Shown piece by piece: positions 36,201 to 51,200 of a DNA stretch of 64,000 nucleotides. Each line of letters opens with the position of its first letter. The first letter of the stretch is position 1. Under the pieces are notes generated by a model. The model had not been told where the DNA came from. It ran no database searches and worked only from the letters and a program-made list of their open reading frames with translations. The translations under genes and the position numbers were made by a program. Source of the DNA: Allodiplogaster sudhausi (lineage: Eukaryota; Nematoda; Chromadorea; Rhabditida; Diplogasteridae); contig CALZFC010000248.1 in assembly GCA_945643635.1 (NCBI GenBank), positions 7,132,501 to 7,196,500 on the forward strand, written 5' to 3'.

Positions 36201-39200
36201 CCATCCATAAACTAATTGCCTTATACACTTGAGGATTATGTTTTTAAGTATTACAGGCGTAATCTACGCAAGATTCTTTGACACATGCCCCACAATACAT
36301 TCGGGTTTAATATCTTTTAGTATGTCTCAACTTCGATGGTCATGGTCAAAAACCATCCATAAACTAATTGCCTTATACACTTGAGGATTATGTTTTTAAG
36401 TATTACAGGCGTAATCTACGCAAGATTCTTTGACACATGCCCCACAATACATTCGGGTTTAATATCTTTTAGTATGTCTCAACTTCGATGGTCATGGTCA
36501 AAAACCATCCATAAACTAATTGCCTTATACACTTGAGGATTATGTTTTTAAGTATTACAGGCGTAATCTACGCAAGATTCTTTGACACATGCCCCACAAT
36601 ACATTCGGGTTTAATATCTTTTAGTATGTCTCAACTTCGATGGTCATGGTCAAAAACCATCCATAAACTAATTGCCTTATACACTTGAGGATTATGTTTT
36701 TAAGTATTACAGGCGTAATCTACGCAAGATTCTTTGACACATGCCCCACAATACATTCGGGTTTAATATCTTTTAGTATGTCTCAACTTCGATGGTCATG
36801 GTCAAAAACCATCCATAAACTAATTGCCTTATACACTTGAGGATTATGTTTTTAAGTATTACAGGCGTAATCTACGCAAGATTCTTTGACACATGCCCCA
36901 CAATACATTCGGGTTTAATATCTTTTAGTATGTCTCAACTTCGATGGTCATGGTCAAAAACCATCCATAAACTAATTGCCTTATACACTTGAGGATTATG
37001 TTTTTAAGTATTACAGGCGTAATCTACGCAAGATTCTTTGACACATGCCCCACAATACATTCGGGTTTAATATCTTTTAGTATGTCTCAACTTCGATGGT
37101 CATGGTCAAAAACCATCCATAAACTAATTGCCTTATACACTTGAGGATTATGTTTTTAAGTATTACAGGCGTAATCTACGCAAGATTCTTTGACACATGC
37201 CCCACAATACATTCGGGTTTAATATCTTTTAGTATGTCTCAACTTCGATGGTCATGGTCAAAAACCATCCATAAACTAATTGCCTTATACACTTGAGGAT
37301 TATGTTTTTAAGTATTACAGGCGTAATCTACGCAAGATTCTTTGACACATGCCCCACAATACATTCGGGTTTAATATCTTTTAGTATGTCTCAACTTCGA
37401 TGGTCATGGTCAAAAACCATCCATAAACTAATTGCCTTATACACTTGAGGATTATGTTTTTAAGTATTACAGGCGTAATCTACGCAAGATTCTTTGACAC
37501 ATGCCCCACAATACATTCGGGTTTAATATCTTTTAGTATGTCTCAACTTCGATGGTCATGGTCAAAAACCATCCATAAACTAATTGCCTTATACACTTGA
37601 GGATTATGTTTTTAAGTATTACAGGCGTAATCTACGCAAGATTCTTTGACACATGCCCCACAATACATTCGGGTTTAATATCTTTTAGTATGTCTCAACT
37701 TCGATGGTCATGGTCAAAAACCATCCATAAACTAATTGCCTTATACACTTGAGGATTATGTTTTTAAGTATTACAGGCGTAATCTACGCAAGATTCTTTG
37801 ACACATGCCCCACAATACATTCGGGTTTAATATCTTTTAGTATGTCTCAACTTCGATGGTCATGGTCAAAAACCATCCATAAACTAATTGCCTTATACAC
37901 TTGAGGATTATGTTTTTAAGTATTACAGGCGTAATCTACGCAAGATTCTTTGACACATGCCCCACAATACATTCGGGTTTAATATCTTTTAGTATGTCTC
38001 AACTTCGATGGTCATGGTCAAAAACCATCCATAAACTAATTGCCTTATACACTTGAGGATTATGTTTTTAAGTATTACAGGCGTAATCTACGCAAGATTC
38101 TTTGACACATGCCCCACAATACATTCGGGTTTAATATCTTTTAGTATGTCTCAACTTCGATGGTCATGGTCAAAAACCATCCATAAACTAATTGCCTTAT
38201 ACACTTGAGGATTATGTTTTTAAGTATTACAGGCGTAATCTACGCAAGATTCTTTGACACATGCCCCACAATACATTCGGGTTTAATATCTTTTAGTATG
38301 TCTCAACTTCGATGGTCATGGTCAAAAACCATCCATAAACTAATTGCCTTATACACTTGAGGATTATGTTTTTAAGTATTACAGGCGTAATCTACGCAAG
38401 ATTCTTTGACACATGCCCCACAATACATTCGGGTTTAATATCTTTTAGTATGTCTCAACTTCGATGGTCATGGTCAAAAACCATCCATAAACTAATTGCC
38501 TTATACACTTGAGGATTATGTTTTTAAGTATTACAGGCGTAATCTACGCAAGATTCTTTGACACATGCCCCACAATACATTCGGGTTTAATATCTTTTAG
38601 TATGTCTCAACTTCGATGGTCATGGTCAAAAACCATCCATAAACTAATTGCCTTATACACTTGAGGATTATGTTTTTAAGTATTACAGGCGTAATCTACG
38701 CAAGATTCTTTGACACATGCCCCACAATACATTCGGGTTTAATATCTTTTAGTATGTCTCAACTTCGATGGTCATGGTCAAAAACCATCCATAAACTAAT
38801 TGCCTTATACACTTGAGGATTATGTTTTTAAGTATTACAGGCGTAATCTACGCAAGATTCTTTGACACATGCCCCACAATACATTCGGGTTTAATATCTT
38901 TTAGTATGTCTCAACTTCGATGGTCATGGTCAAAAACCATCCATAAACTAATTGCCTTATACACTTGAGGATTATGTTTTTAAGTATTACAGGCGTAATC
39001 TACGCAAGATTCTTTGACACATGCCCCACAATACATTCGGGTTTAATATCTTTTAGTATGTCTCAACTTCGATGGTCATGGTCAAAAACCATCCATAAAC
39101 TAATTGCCTTATACACTTGAGGATTATGTTTTTAAGTATTACAGGCGTAATCTACGCAAGATTCTTTGACACATGCCCCACAATACATTCGGGTTTAATA

Positions 39201-42200
39201 TCTTTTAGTATGTCTCAACTTCGATGGTCATGGTCAAAAACCATCCATAAACTAATTGCCTTATACACTTGAGGATTATGTTTTTAAGTATTACAGGCGT
39301 AATCTACGCAAGATTCTTTGACACATGCCCCACAATACATTCGGGTTTAATATCTTTTAGTATGTCTCAACTTCGATGGTCATGGTCAAAAACCATCCAT
39401 AAACTAATTGCCTTATACACTTGAGGATTATGTTTTTAAGTATTACAGGCGTAATCTACGCAAGATTCTTTGACACATGCCCCACAATACATTCGGGTTT
39501 AATATCTTTTAGTATGTCTCAACTTCGATGGTCATGGTCAAAAACCATCCATAAACTAATTGCCTTATACACTTGAGGATTATGTTTTTAAGTATTACAG
39601 GCGTAATCTACGCAAGATTCTTTGACACATGCCCCACAATACATTCGGGTTTAATATCTTTTAGTATGTCTCAACTTCGATGGTCATGGTCAAAAACCAT
39701 CCATAAACTAATTGCCTTATACACTTGAGGATTATGTTTTTAAGTATTACAGGCGTAATCTACGCAAGATTCTTTGACACATGCCCCACAATACATTCGG
39801 GTTTAATATCTTTTAGTATGTCTCAACTTCGATGGTCATGGTCAAAAACCATCCATAAACTAATTGCCTTATACACTTGAGGATTATGTTTTTAAGTATT
39901 ACAGGCGTAATCTACGCAAGATTCTTTGACACATGCCCCACAATACATTCGGGTTTAATATCTTTTAGTATGTCTCAACTTCGATGGTCATGGTCAAAAA
40001 CCATCCATAAACTAATTGCCTTATACACTTGAGGATTATGTTTTTAAGTATTACAGGCGTAATCTACGCAAGATTCTTTGACACATGCCCCACAATACAT
40101 TCGGGTTTAATATCTTTTAGTATGTCTCAACTTCGATGGTCATGGTCAAAAACCATCCATAAACTAATTGCCTTATACACTTGAGGATTATGTTTTTAAG
40201 TATTACAGGCGTAATCTACGCAAGATTCTTTGACACATGCCCCACAATACATTCGGGTTTAATATCTTTTAGTATGTCTCAACTTCGATGGTCATGGTCA
40301 AAAACCATCCATAAACTAATTGCCTTATACACTTGAGGATTATGTTTTTAAGTATTACAGGCGTAATCTACGCAAGATTCTTTGACACATGCCCCACAAT
40401 ACATTCGGGTTTAATATCTTTTAGTATGTCTCAACTTCGATGGTCATGGTCAAAAACCATCCATAAACTAATTGCCTTATACACTTGAGGATTATGTTTT
40501 TAAGTATTACAGGCGTAATCTACGCAAGATTCTTTGACACATGCCCCACAATACATTCGGGTTTAATATCTTTTAGTATGTCTCAACTTCGATGGTCATG
40601 GTCAAAAACCATCCATAAACTAATTGCCTTATACACTTGAGGATTATGTTTTTAAGTATTACAGGCGTAATCTACGCAAGATTCTTTGACACATGCCCCA
40701 CAATACATTCGGGTTTAATATCTTTTAGTATGTCTCAACTTCGATGGTCATGGTCAAAAACCATCCATAAACTAATTGCCTTATACACTTGAGGATTATG
40801 TTTTTAAGTATTACAGGCGTAATCTACGCAAGATTCTTTGACACATGCCCCACAATACATTCGGGTTTAATATCTTTTAGTATGTCTCAACTTCGATGGT
40901 CATGGTCAAAAACCATCCATAAACTAATTGCCTTATACACTTGAGGATTATGTTTTTAAGTATTACAGGCGTAATCTACGCAAGATTCTTTGACACATGC
41001 CCCACAATACATTCGGGTTTAATATCTTTTAGTATGTCTCAACTTCGATGGTCATGGTCAAAAACCATCCATAAACTAATTGCCTTATACACTTGAGGAT
41101 TATGTTTTTAAGTATTACAGGCGTAATCTACGCAAGATTCTTTGACACATGCCCCACAATACATTCGGGTTTAATATCTTTTAGTATGTCTCAACTTCGA
41201 TGGTCATGGTCAAAAACCATCCATAAACTAATTGCCTTATACACTTGAGGATTATGTTTTTAAGTATTACAGGCGTAATCTACGCAAGATTCTTTGACAC
41301 ATGCCCCACAATACATTCGGGTTTAATATCTTTTAGTATGTCTCAACTTCGATGGTCATGGTCAAAAACCATCCATAAACTAATTGCCTTATACACTTGA
41401 GGATTATGTTTTTAAGTATTACAGGCGTAATCTACGCAAGATTCTTTGACACATGCCCCACAATACATTCGGGTTTAATATCTTTTAGTATGTCTCAACT
41501 TCGATGGTCATGGTCAAAAACCATCCATAAACTAATTGCCTTATACACTTGAGGATTATGTTTTTAAGTATTACAGGCGTAATCTACGCAAGATTCTTTG
41601 ACACATGCCCCACAATACATTCGGGTTTAATATCTTTTAGTATGTCTCAACTTCGATGGTCATGGTCAAAAACCATCCATAAACTAATTGCCTTATACAC
41701 TTGAGGATTATGTTTTTAAGTATTACAGGCGTAATCTACGCAAGATTCTTTGACACATGCCCCACAATACATTCGGGTTTAATATCTTTTAGTATGTCTC
41801 AACTTCGATGGTCATGGTCAAAAACCATCCATAAACTAATTGCCTTATACACTTGAGGATTATGTTTTTAAGTATTACAGGCGTAATCTACGCAAGATTC
41901 TTTGACACATGCCCCACAATACATTCGGGTTTAATATCTTTTAGTATGTCTCAACTTCGATGGTCATGGTCAAAAACCATCCATAAACTAATTGCCTTAT
42001 ACACTTGAGGATTATGTTTTTAAGTATTACAGGCGTAATCTACGCAAGATTCTTTGACACATGCCCCACAATACATTCGGGTTTAATATCTTTTAGTATG
42101 TCTCAACTTCGATGGTCATGGTCAAAAACCATCCATAAACTAATTGCCTTATACACTTGAGGATTATGTTTTTAAGTATTACAGGCGTAATCTACGCAAG

Positions 42201-45200
42201 ATTCTTTGACACATGCCCCACAATACATTCGGGTTTAATATCTTTTAGTATGTCTCAACTTCGATGGTCATGGTCAAAAACCATCCATAAACTAATTGCC
42301 TTATACACTTGAGGATTATGTTTTTAAGTATTACAGGCGTAATCTACGCAAGATTCTTTGACACATGCCCCACAATACATTCGGGTTTAATATCTTTTAG
42401 TATGTCTCAACTTCGATGGTCATGGTCAAAAACCATCCATAAACTAATTGCCTTATACACTTGAGGATTATGTTTTTAAGTATTACAGGCGTAATCTACG
42501 CAAGATTCTTTGACACATGCCCCACAATACATTCGGGTTTAATATCTTTTAGTATGTCTCAACTTCGATGGTCATGGTCAAAAACCATCCATAAACTAAT
42601 TGCCTTATACACTTGAGGATTATGTTTTTAAGTATTACAGGCGTAATCTACGCAAGATTCTTTGACACATGCCCCACAATACATTCGGGTTTAATATCTT
42701 TTAGTATGTCTCAACTTCGATGGTCATGGTCAAAAACCATCCATAAACTAATTGCCTTATACACTTGAGGATTATGTTTTTAAGTATTACAGGCGTAATC
42801 TACGCAAGATTCTTTGACACATGCCCCACAATACATTCGGGTTTAATATCTTTTAGTATGTCTCAACTTCGATGGTCATGGTCAAAAACCATCCATAAAC
42901 TAATTGCCTTATACACTTGAGGATTATGTTTTTAAGTATTACAGGCGTAATCTACGCAAGATTCTTTGACACATGCCCCACAATACATTCGGGTTTAATA
43001 TCTTTTAGTATGTCTCAACTTCGATGGTCATGGTCAAAAACCATCCATAAACTAATTGCCTTATACACTTGAGGATTATGTTTTTAAGTATTACAGGCGT
43101 AATCTACGCAAGATTCTTTGACACATGCCCCACAATACATTCGGGTTTAATATCTTTTAGTATGTCTCAACTTCGATGGTCATGGTCAAAAACCATCCAT
43201 AAACTAATTGCCTTATACACTTGAGGATTATGTTTTTAAGTATTACAGGCGTAATCTACGCAAGATTCTTTGACACATGCCCCACAATACATTCGGGTTT
43301 AATATCTTTTAGTATGTCTCAACTTCGATGGTCATGGTCAAAAACCATCCATAAACTAATTGCCTTATACACTTGAGGATTATGTTTTTAAGTATTACAG
43401 GCGTAATCTACGCAAGATTCTTTGACACATGCCCCACAATACATTCGGGTTTAATATCTTTTAGTATGTCTCAACTTCGATGGTCATGGTCAAAAACCAT
43501 CCATAAACTAATTGCCTTATACACTTGAGGATTATGTTTTTAAGTATTACAGGCGTAATCTACGCAAGATTCTTTGACACATGCCCCACAATACATTCGG
43601 GTTTAATATCTTTTAGTATGTCTCAACTTCGATGGTCATGGTCAAAAACCATCCATAAACTAATTGCCTTATACACTTGAGGATTATGTTTTTAAGTATT
43701 ACAGGCGTAATCTACGCAAGATTCTTTGACACATGCCCCACAATACATTCGGGTTTAATATCTTTTAGTATGTCTCAACTTCGATGGTCATGGTCAAAAA
43801 CCATCCATAAACTAATTGCCTTATACACTTGAGGATTATGTTTTTAAGTATTACAGGCGTAATCTACGCAAGATTCTTTGACACATGCCCCACAATACAT
43901 TCGGGTTTAATATCTTTTAGTATGTCTCAACTTCGATGGTCATGGTCAAAAACCATCCATAAACTAATTGCCTTATACACTTGAGGATTATGTTTTTAAG
44001 TATTACAGGCGTAATCTACGCAAGATTCTTTGACACATGCCCCACAATACATTCGGGTTTAATATCTTTTAGTATGTCTCAACTTCGATGGTCATGGTCA
44101 AAAACCATCCATAAACTAATTGCCTTATACACTTGAGGATTATGTTTTTAAGTATTACAGGCGTAATCTACGCAAGATTCTTTGACACATGCCCCACAAT
44201 ACATTCGGGTTTAATATCTTTTAGTATGTCTCAACTTCGATGGTCATGGTCAAAAACCATCCATAAACTAATTGCCTTATACACTTGAGGATTATGTTTT
44301 TAAGTATTACAGGCGTAATCTACGCAAGATTCTTTGACACATGCCCCACAATACATTCGGGTTTAATATCTTTTAGTATGTCTCAACTTCGATGGTCATG
44401 GTCAAAAACCATCCATAAACTAATTGCCTTATACACTTGAGGATTATGTTTTTAAGTATTACAGGCGTAATCTACGCAAGATTCTTTGACACATGCCCCA
44501 CAATACATTCGGGTTTAATATCTTTTAGTATGTCTCAACTTCGATGGTCATGGTCAAAAACCATCCATAAACTAATTGCCTTATACACTTGAGGATTATG
44601 TTTTTAAGTATTACAGGCGTAATCTACGCAAGATTCTTTGACACATGCCCCACAATACATTCGGGTTTAATATCTTTTAGTATGTCTCAACTTCGATGGT
44701 CATGGTCAAAAACCATCCATAAACTAATTGCCTTATACACTTGAGGATTATGTTTTTAAGTATTACAGGCGTAATCTACGCAAGATTCTTTGACACATGC
44801 CCCACAATACATTCGGGTTTAATATCTTTTAGTATGTCTCAACTTCGATGGTCATGGTCAAAAACCATCCATAAACTAATTGCCTTATACACTTGAGGAT
44901 TATGTTTTTAAGTATTACAGGCGTAATCTACGCAAGATTCTTTGACACATGCCCCACAATACATTCGGGTTTAATATCTTTTAGTATGTCTCAACTTCGA
45001 TGGTCATGGTCAAAAACCATCCATAAACTAATTGCCTTATACACTTGAGGATTATGTTTTTAAGTATTACAGGCGTAATCTACGCAAGATTCTTTGACAC
45101 ATGCCCCACAATACATTCGGGTTTAATATCTTTTAGTATGTCTCAACTTCGATGGTCATGGTCAAAAACCATCCATAAACTAATTGCCTTATACACTTGA

Positions 45201-48200
45201 GGATTATGTTTTTAAGTATTACAGGCGTAATCTACGCAAGATTCTTTGACACATGCCCCACAATACATTCGGGTTTAATATCTTTTAGTATGTCTCAACT
45301 TCGATGGTCATGGTCAAAAACCATCCATAAACTAATTGCCTTATACACTTGAGGATTATGTTTTTAAGTATTACAGGCGTAATCTACGCAAGATTCTTTG
45401 ACACATGCCCCACAATACATTCGGGTTTAATATCTTTTAGTATGTCTCAACTTCGATGGTCATGGTCAAAAACCATCCATAAACTAATTGCCTTATACAC
45501 TTGAGGATTATGTTTTTAAGTATTACAGGCGTAATCTACGCAAGATTCTTTGACACATGCCCCACAATACATTCGGGTTTAATATCTTTTAGTATGTCTC
45601 AACTTCGATGGTCATGGTCAAAAACCATCCATAAACTAATTGCCTTATACACTTGAGGATTATGTTTTTAAGTATTACAGGCGTAATCTACGCAAGATTC
45701 TTTGACACATGCCCCACAATACATTCGGGTTTAATATCTTTTAGTATGTCTCAACTTCGATGGTCATGGTCAAAAACCATCCATAAACTAATTGCCTTAT
45801 ACACTTGAGGATTATGTTTTTAAGTATTACAGGCGTAATCTACGCAAGATTCTTTGACACATGCCCCACAATACATTCGGGTTTAATATCTTTTAGTATG
45901 TCTCAACTTCGATGGTCATGGTCAAAAACCATCCATAAACTAATTGCCTTATACACTTGAGGATTATGTTTTTAAGTATTACAGGCGTAATCTACGCAAG
46001 ATTCTTTGACACATGCCCCACAATACATTCGGGTTTAATATCTTTTAGTATGTCTCAACTTCGATGGTCATGGTCAAAAACCATCCATAAACTAATTGCC
46101 TTATACACTTGAGGATTATGTTTTTAAGTATTACAGGCGTAATCTACGCAAGATTCTTTGACACATGCCCCACAATACATTCGGGTTTAATATCTTTTAG
46201 TATGTCTCAACTTCGATGGTCATGGTCAAAAACCATCCATAAACTAATTGCCTTATACACTTGAGGATTATGTTTTTAAGTATTACAGGCGTAATCTACG
46301 CAAGATTCTTTGACACATGCCCCACAATACATTCGGGTTTAATATCTTTTAGTATGTCTCAACTTCGATGGTCATGGTCAAAAACCATCCATAAACTAAT
46401 TGCCTTATACACTTGAGGATTATGTTTTTAAGTATTACAGGCGTAATCTACGCAAGATTCTTTGACACATGCCCCACAATACATTCGGGTTTAATATCTT
46501 TTAGTATGTCTCAACTTCGATGGTCATGGTCAAAAACCATCCATAAACTAATTGCCTTATACACTTGAGGATTATGTTTTTAAGTATTACAGGCGTAATC
46601 TACGCAAGATTCTTTGACACATGCCCCACAATACATTCGGGTTTAATATCTTTTAGTATGTCTCAACTTCGATGGTCATGGTCAAAAACCATCCATAAAC
46701 TAATTGCCTTATACACTTGAGGATTATGTTTTTAAGTATTACAGGCGTAATCTACGCAAGATTCTTTGACACATGCCCCACAATACATTCGGGTTTAATA
46801 TCTTTTAGTATGTCTCAACTTCGATGGTCATGGTCAAAAACCATCCATAAACTAATTGCCTTATACACTTGAGGATTATGTTTTTAAGTATTACAGGCGT
46901 AATCTACGCAAGATTCTTTGACACATGCCCCACAATACATTCGGGTTTAATATCTTTTAGTATGTCTCAACTTCGATGGTCATGGTCAAAAACCATCCAT
47001 AAACTAATTGCCTTATACACTTGAGGATTATGTTTTTAAGTATTACAGGCGTAATCTACGCAAGATTCTTTGACACATGCCCCACAATACATTCGGGTTT
47101 AATATCTTTTAGTATGTCTCAACTTCGATGGTCATGGTCAAAAACCATCCATAAACTAATTGCCTTATACACTTGAGGATTATGTTTTTAAGTATTACAG
47201 GCGTAATCTACGCAAGATTCTTTGACACATGCCCCACAATACATTCGGGTTTAATATCTTTTAGTATGTCTCAACTTCGATGGTCATGGTCAAAAACCAT
47301 CCATAAACTAATTGCCTTATACACTTGAGGATTATGTTTTTAAGTATTACAGGCGTAATCTACGCAAGATTCTTTGACACATGCCCCACAATACATTCGG
47401 GTTTAATATCTTTTAGTATGTCTCAACTTCGATGGTCATGGTCAAAAACCATCCATAAACTAATTGCCTTATACACTTGAGGATTATGTTTTTAAGTATT
47501 ACAGGCGTAATCTACGCAAGATTCTTTGACACATGCCCCACAATACATTCGGGTTTAATATCTTTTAGTATGTCTCAACTTCGATGGTCATGGTCAAAAA
47601 CCATCCATAAACTAATTGCCTTATACACTTGAGGATTATGTTTTTAAGTATTACAGGCGTAATCTACGCAAGATTCTTTGACACATGCCCCACAATACAT
47701 TCGGGTTTAATATCTTTTAGTATGTCTCAACTTCGATGGTCATGGTCAAAAACCATCCATAAACTAATTGCCTTATACACTTGAGGATTATGTTTTTAAG
47801 TATTACAGGCGTAATCTACGCAAGATTCTTTGACACATGCCCCACAATACATTCGGGTTTAATATCTTTTAGTATGTCTCAACTTCGATGGTCATGGTCA
47901 AAAACCATCCATAAACTAATTGCCTTATACACTTGAGGATTATGTTTTTAAGTATTACAGGCGTAATCTACGCAAGATTCTTTGACACATGCCCCACAAT
48001 ACATTCGGGTTTAATATCTTTTAGTATGTCTCAACTTCGATGGTCATGGTCAAAAACCATCCATAAACTAATTGCCTTATACACTTGAGGATTATGTTTT
48101 TAAGTATTACAGGCGTAATCTACGCAAGATTCTTTGACACATGCCCCACAATACATTCGGGTTTAATATCTTTTAGTATGTCTCAACTTCGATGGTCATG

Positions 48201-51200
48201 GTCAAAAACCATCCATAAACTAATTGCCTTATACACTTGAGGATTATGTTTTTAAGTATTACAGGCGTAATCTACGCAAGATTCTTTGACACATGCCCCA
48301 CAATACATTCGGGTTTAATATCTTTTAGTATGTCTCAACTTCGATGGTCATGGTCAAAAACCATCCATAAACTAATTGCCTTATACACTTGAGGATTATG
48401 TTTTTAAGTATTACAGGCGTAATCTACGCAAGATTCTTTGACACATGCCCCACAATACATTCGGGTTTAATATCTTTTAGTATGTCTCAACTTCGATGGT
48501 CATGGTCAAAAACCATCCATAAACTAATTGCCTTATACACTTGAGGATTATGTTTTTAAGTATTACAGGCGTAATCTACGCAAGATTCTTTGACACATGC
48601 CCCACAATACATTCGGGTTTAATATCTTTTAGTATGTCTCAACTTCGATGGTCATGGTCAAAAACCATCCATAAACTAATTGCCTTATACACTTGAGGAT
48701 TATGTTTTTAAGTATTACAGGCGTAATCTACGCAAGATTCTTTGACACATGCCCCACAATACATTCGGGTTTAATATCTTTTAGTATGTCTCAACTTCGA
48801 TGGTCATGGTCAAAAACCATCCATAAACTAATTGCCTTATACACTTGAGGATTATGTTTTTAAGTATTACAGGCGTAATCTACGCAAGATTCTTTGACAC
48901 ATGCCCCACAATACATTCGGGTTTAATATCTTTTAGTATGTCTCAACTTCGATGGTCATGGTCAAAAACCATCCATAAACTAATTGCCTTATACACTTGA
49001 GGATTATGTTTTTAAGTATTACAGGCGTAATCTACGCAAGATTCTTTGACACATGCCCCACAATACATTCGGGTTTAATATCTTTTAGTATGTCTCAACT
49101 TCGATGGTCATGGTCAAAAACCATCCATAAACTAATTGCCTTATACACTTGAGGATTATGTTTTTAAGTATTACAGGCGTAATCTACGCAAGATTCTTTG
49201 ACACATGCCCCACAATACATTCGGGTTTAATATCTTTTAGTATGTCTCAACTTCGATGGTCATGGTCAAAAACCATCCATAAACTAATTGCCTTATACAC
49301 TTGAGGATTATGTTTTTAAGTATTACAGGCGTAATCTACGCAAGATTCTTTGACACATGCCCCACAATACATTCGGGTTTAATATCTTTTAGTATGTCTC
49401 AACTTCGATGGTCATGGTCAAAAACCATCCATAAACTAATTGCCTTATACACTTGAGGATTATGTTTTTAAGTATTACAGGCGTAATCTACGCAAGATTC
49501 TTTGACACATGCCCCACAATACATTCGGGTTTAATATCTTTTAGTATGTCTCAACTTCGATGGTCATGGTCAAAAACCATCCATAAACTAATTGCCTTAT
49601 ACACTTGAGGATTATGTTTTTAAGTATTACAGGCGTAATCTACGCAAGATTCTTTGACACATGCCCCACAATACATTCGGGTTTAATATCTTTTAGTATG
49701 TCTCAACTTCGATGGTCATGGTCAAAAACCATCCATAAACTAATTGCCTTATACACTTGAGGATTATGTTTTTAAGTATTACAGGCGTAATCTACGCAAG
49801 ATTCTTTGACACATGCCCCACAATACATTCGGGTTTAATATCTTTTAGTATGTCTCAACTTCGATGGTCATGGTCAAAAACCATCCATAAACTAATTGCC
49901 TTATACACTTGAGGATTATGTTTTTAAGTATTACAGGCGTAATCTACGCAAGATTCTTTGACACATGCCCCACAATACATTCGGGTTTAATATCTTTTAG
50001 TATGTCTCAACTTCGATGGTCATGGTCAAAAACCATCCATAAACTAATTGCCTTATACACTTGAGGATTATGTTTTTAAGTATTACAGGCGTAATCTACG
50101 CAAGATTCTTTGACACATGCCCCACAATACATTCGGGTTTAATATCTTTTAGTATGTCTCAACTTCGATGGTCATGGTCAAAAACCATCCATAAACTAAT
50201 TGCCTTATACACTTGAGGATTATGTTTTTAAGTATTACAGGCGTAATCTACGCAAGATTCTTTGACACATGCCCCACAATACATTCGGGTTTAATATCTT
50301 TTAGTATGTCTCAACTTCGATGGTCATGGTCAAAAACCATCCATAAACTAATTGCCTTATACACTTGAGGATTATGTTTTTAAGTATTACAGGCGTAATC
50401 TACGCAAGATTCTTTGACACATGCCCCACAATACATTCGGGTTTAATATCTTTTAGTATGTCTCAACTTCGATGGTCATGGTCAAAAACCATCCATAAAC
50501 TAATTGCCTTATACACTTGAGGATTATGTTTTTAAGTATTACAGGCGTAATCTACGCAAGATTCTTTGACACATGCCCCACAATACATTCGGGTTTAATA
50601 TCTTTTAGTATGTCTCAACTTCGATGGTCATGGTCAAAAACCATCCATAAACTAATTGCCTTATACACTTGAGGATTATGTTTTTAAGTATTACAGGCGT
50701 AATCTACGCAAGATTCTTTGACACATGCCCCACAATACATTCGGGTTTAATATCTTTTAGTATGTCTCAACTTCGATGGTCATGGTCAAAAACCATCCAT
50801 AAACTAATTGCCTTATACACTTGAGGATTATGTTTTTAAGTATTACAGGCGTAATCTACGCAAGATTCTTTGACACATGCCCCACAATACATTCGGGTTT
50901 AATATCTTTTAGTATGTCTCAACTTCGATGGTCATGGTCAAAAACCATCCATAAACTAATTGCCTTATACACTTGAGGATTATGTTTTTAAGTATTACAG
51001 GCGTAATCTACGCAAGATTCTTTGACACATGCCCCACAATACATTCGGGTTTAATATCTTTTAGTATGTCTCAACTTCGATGGTCATGGTCAAAAACCAT
51101 CCATAAACTAATTGCCTTATACACTTGAGGATTATGTTTTTAAGTATTACAGGCGTAATCTACGCAAGATTCTTTGACACATGCCCCACAATACATTCGG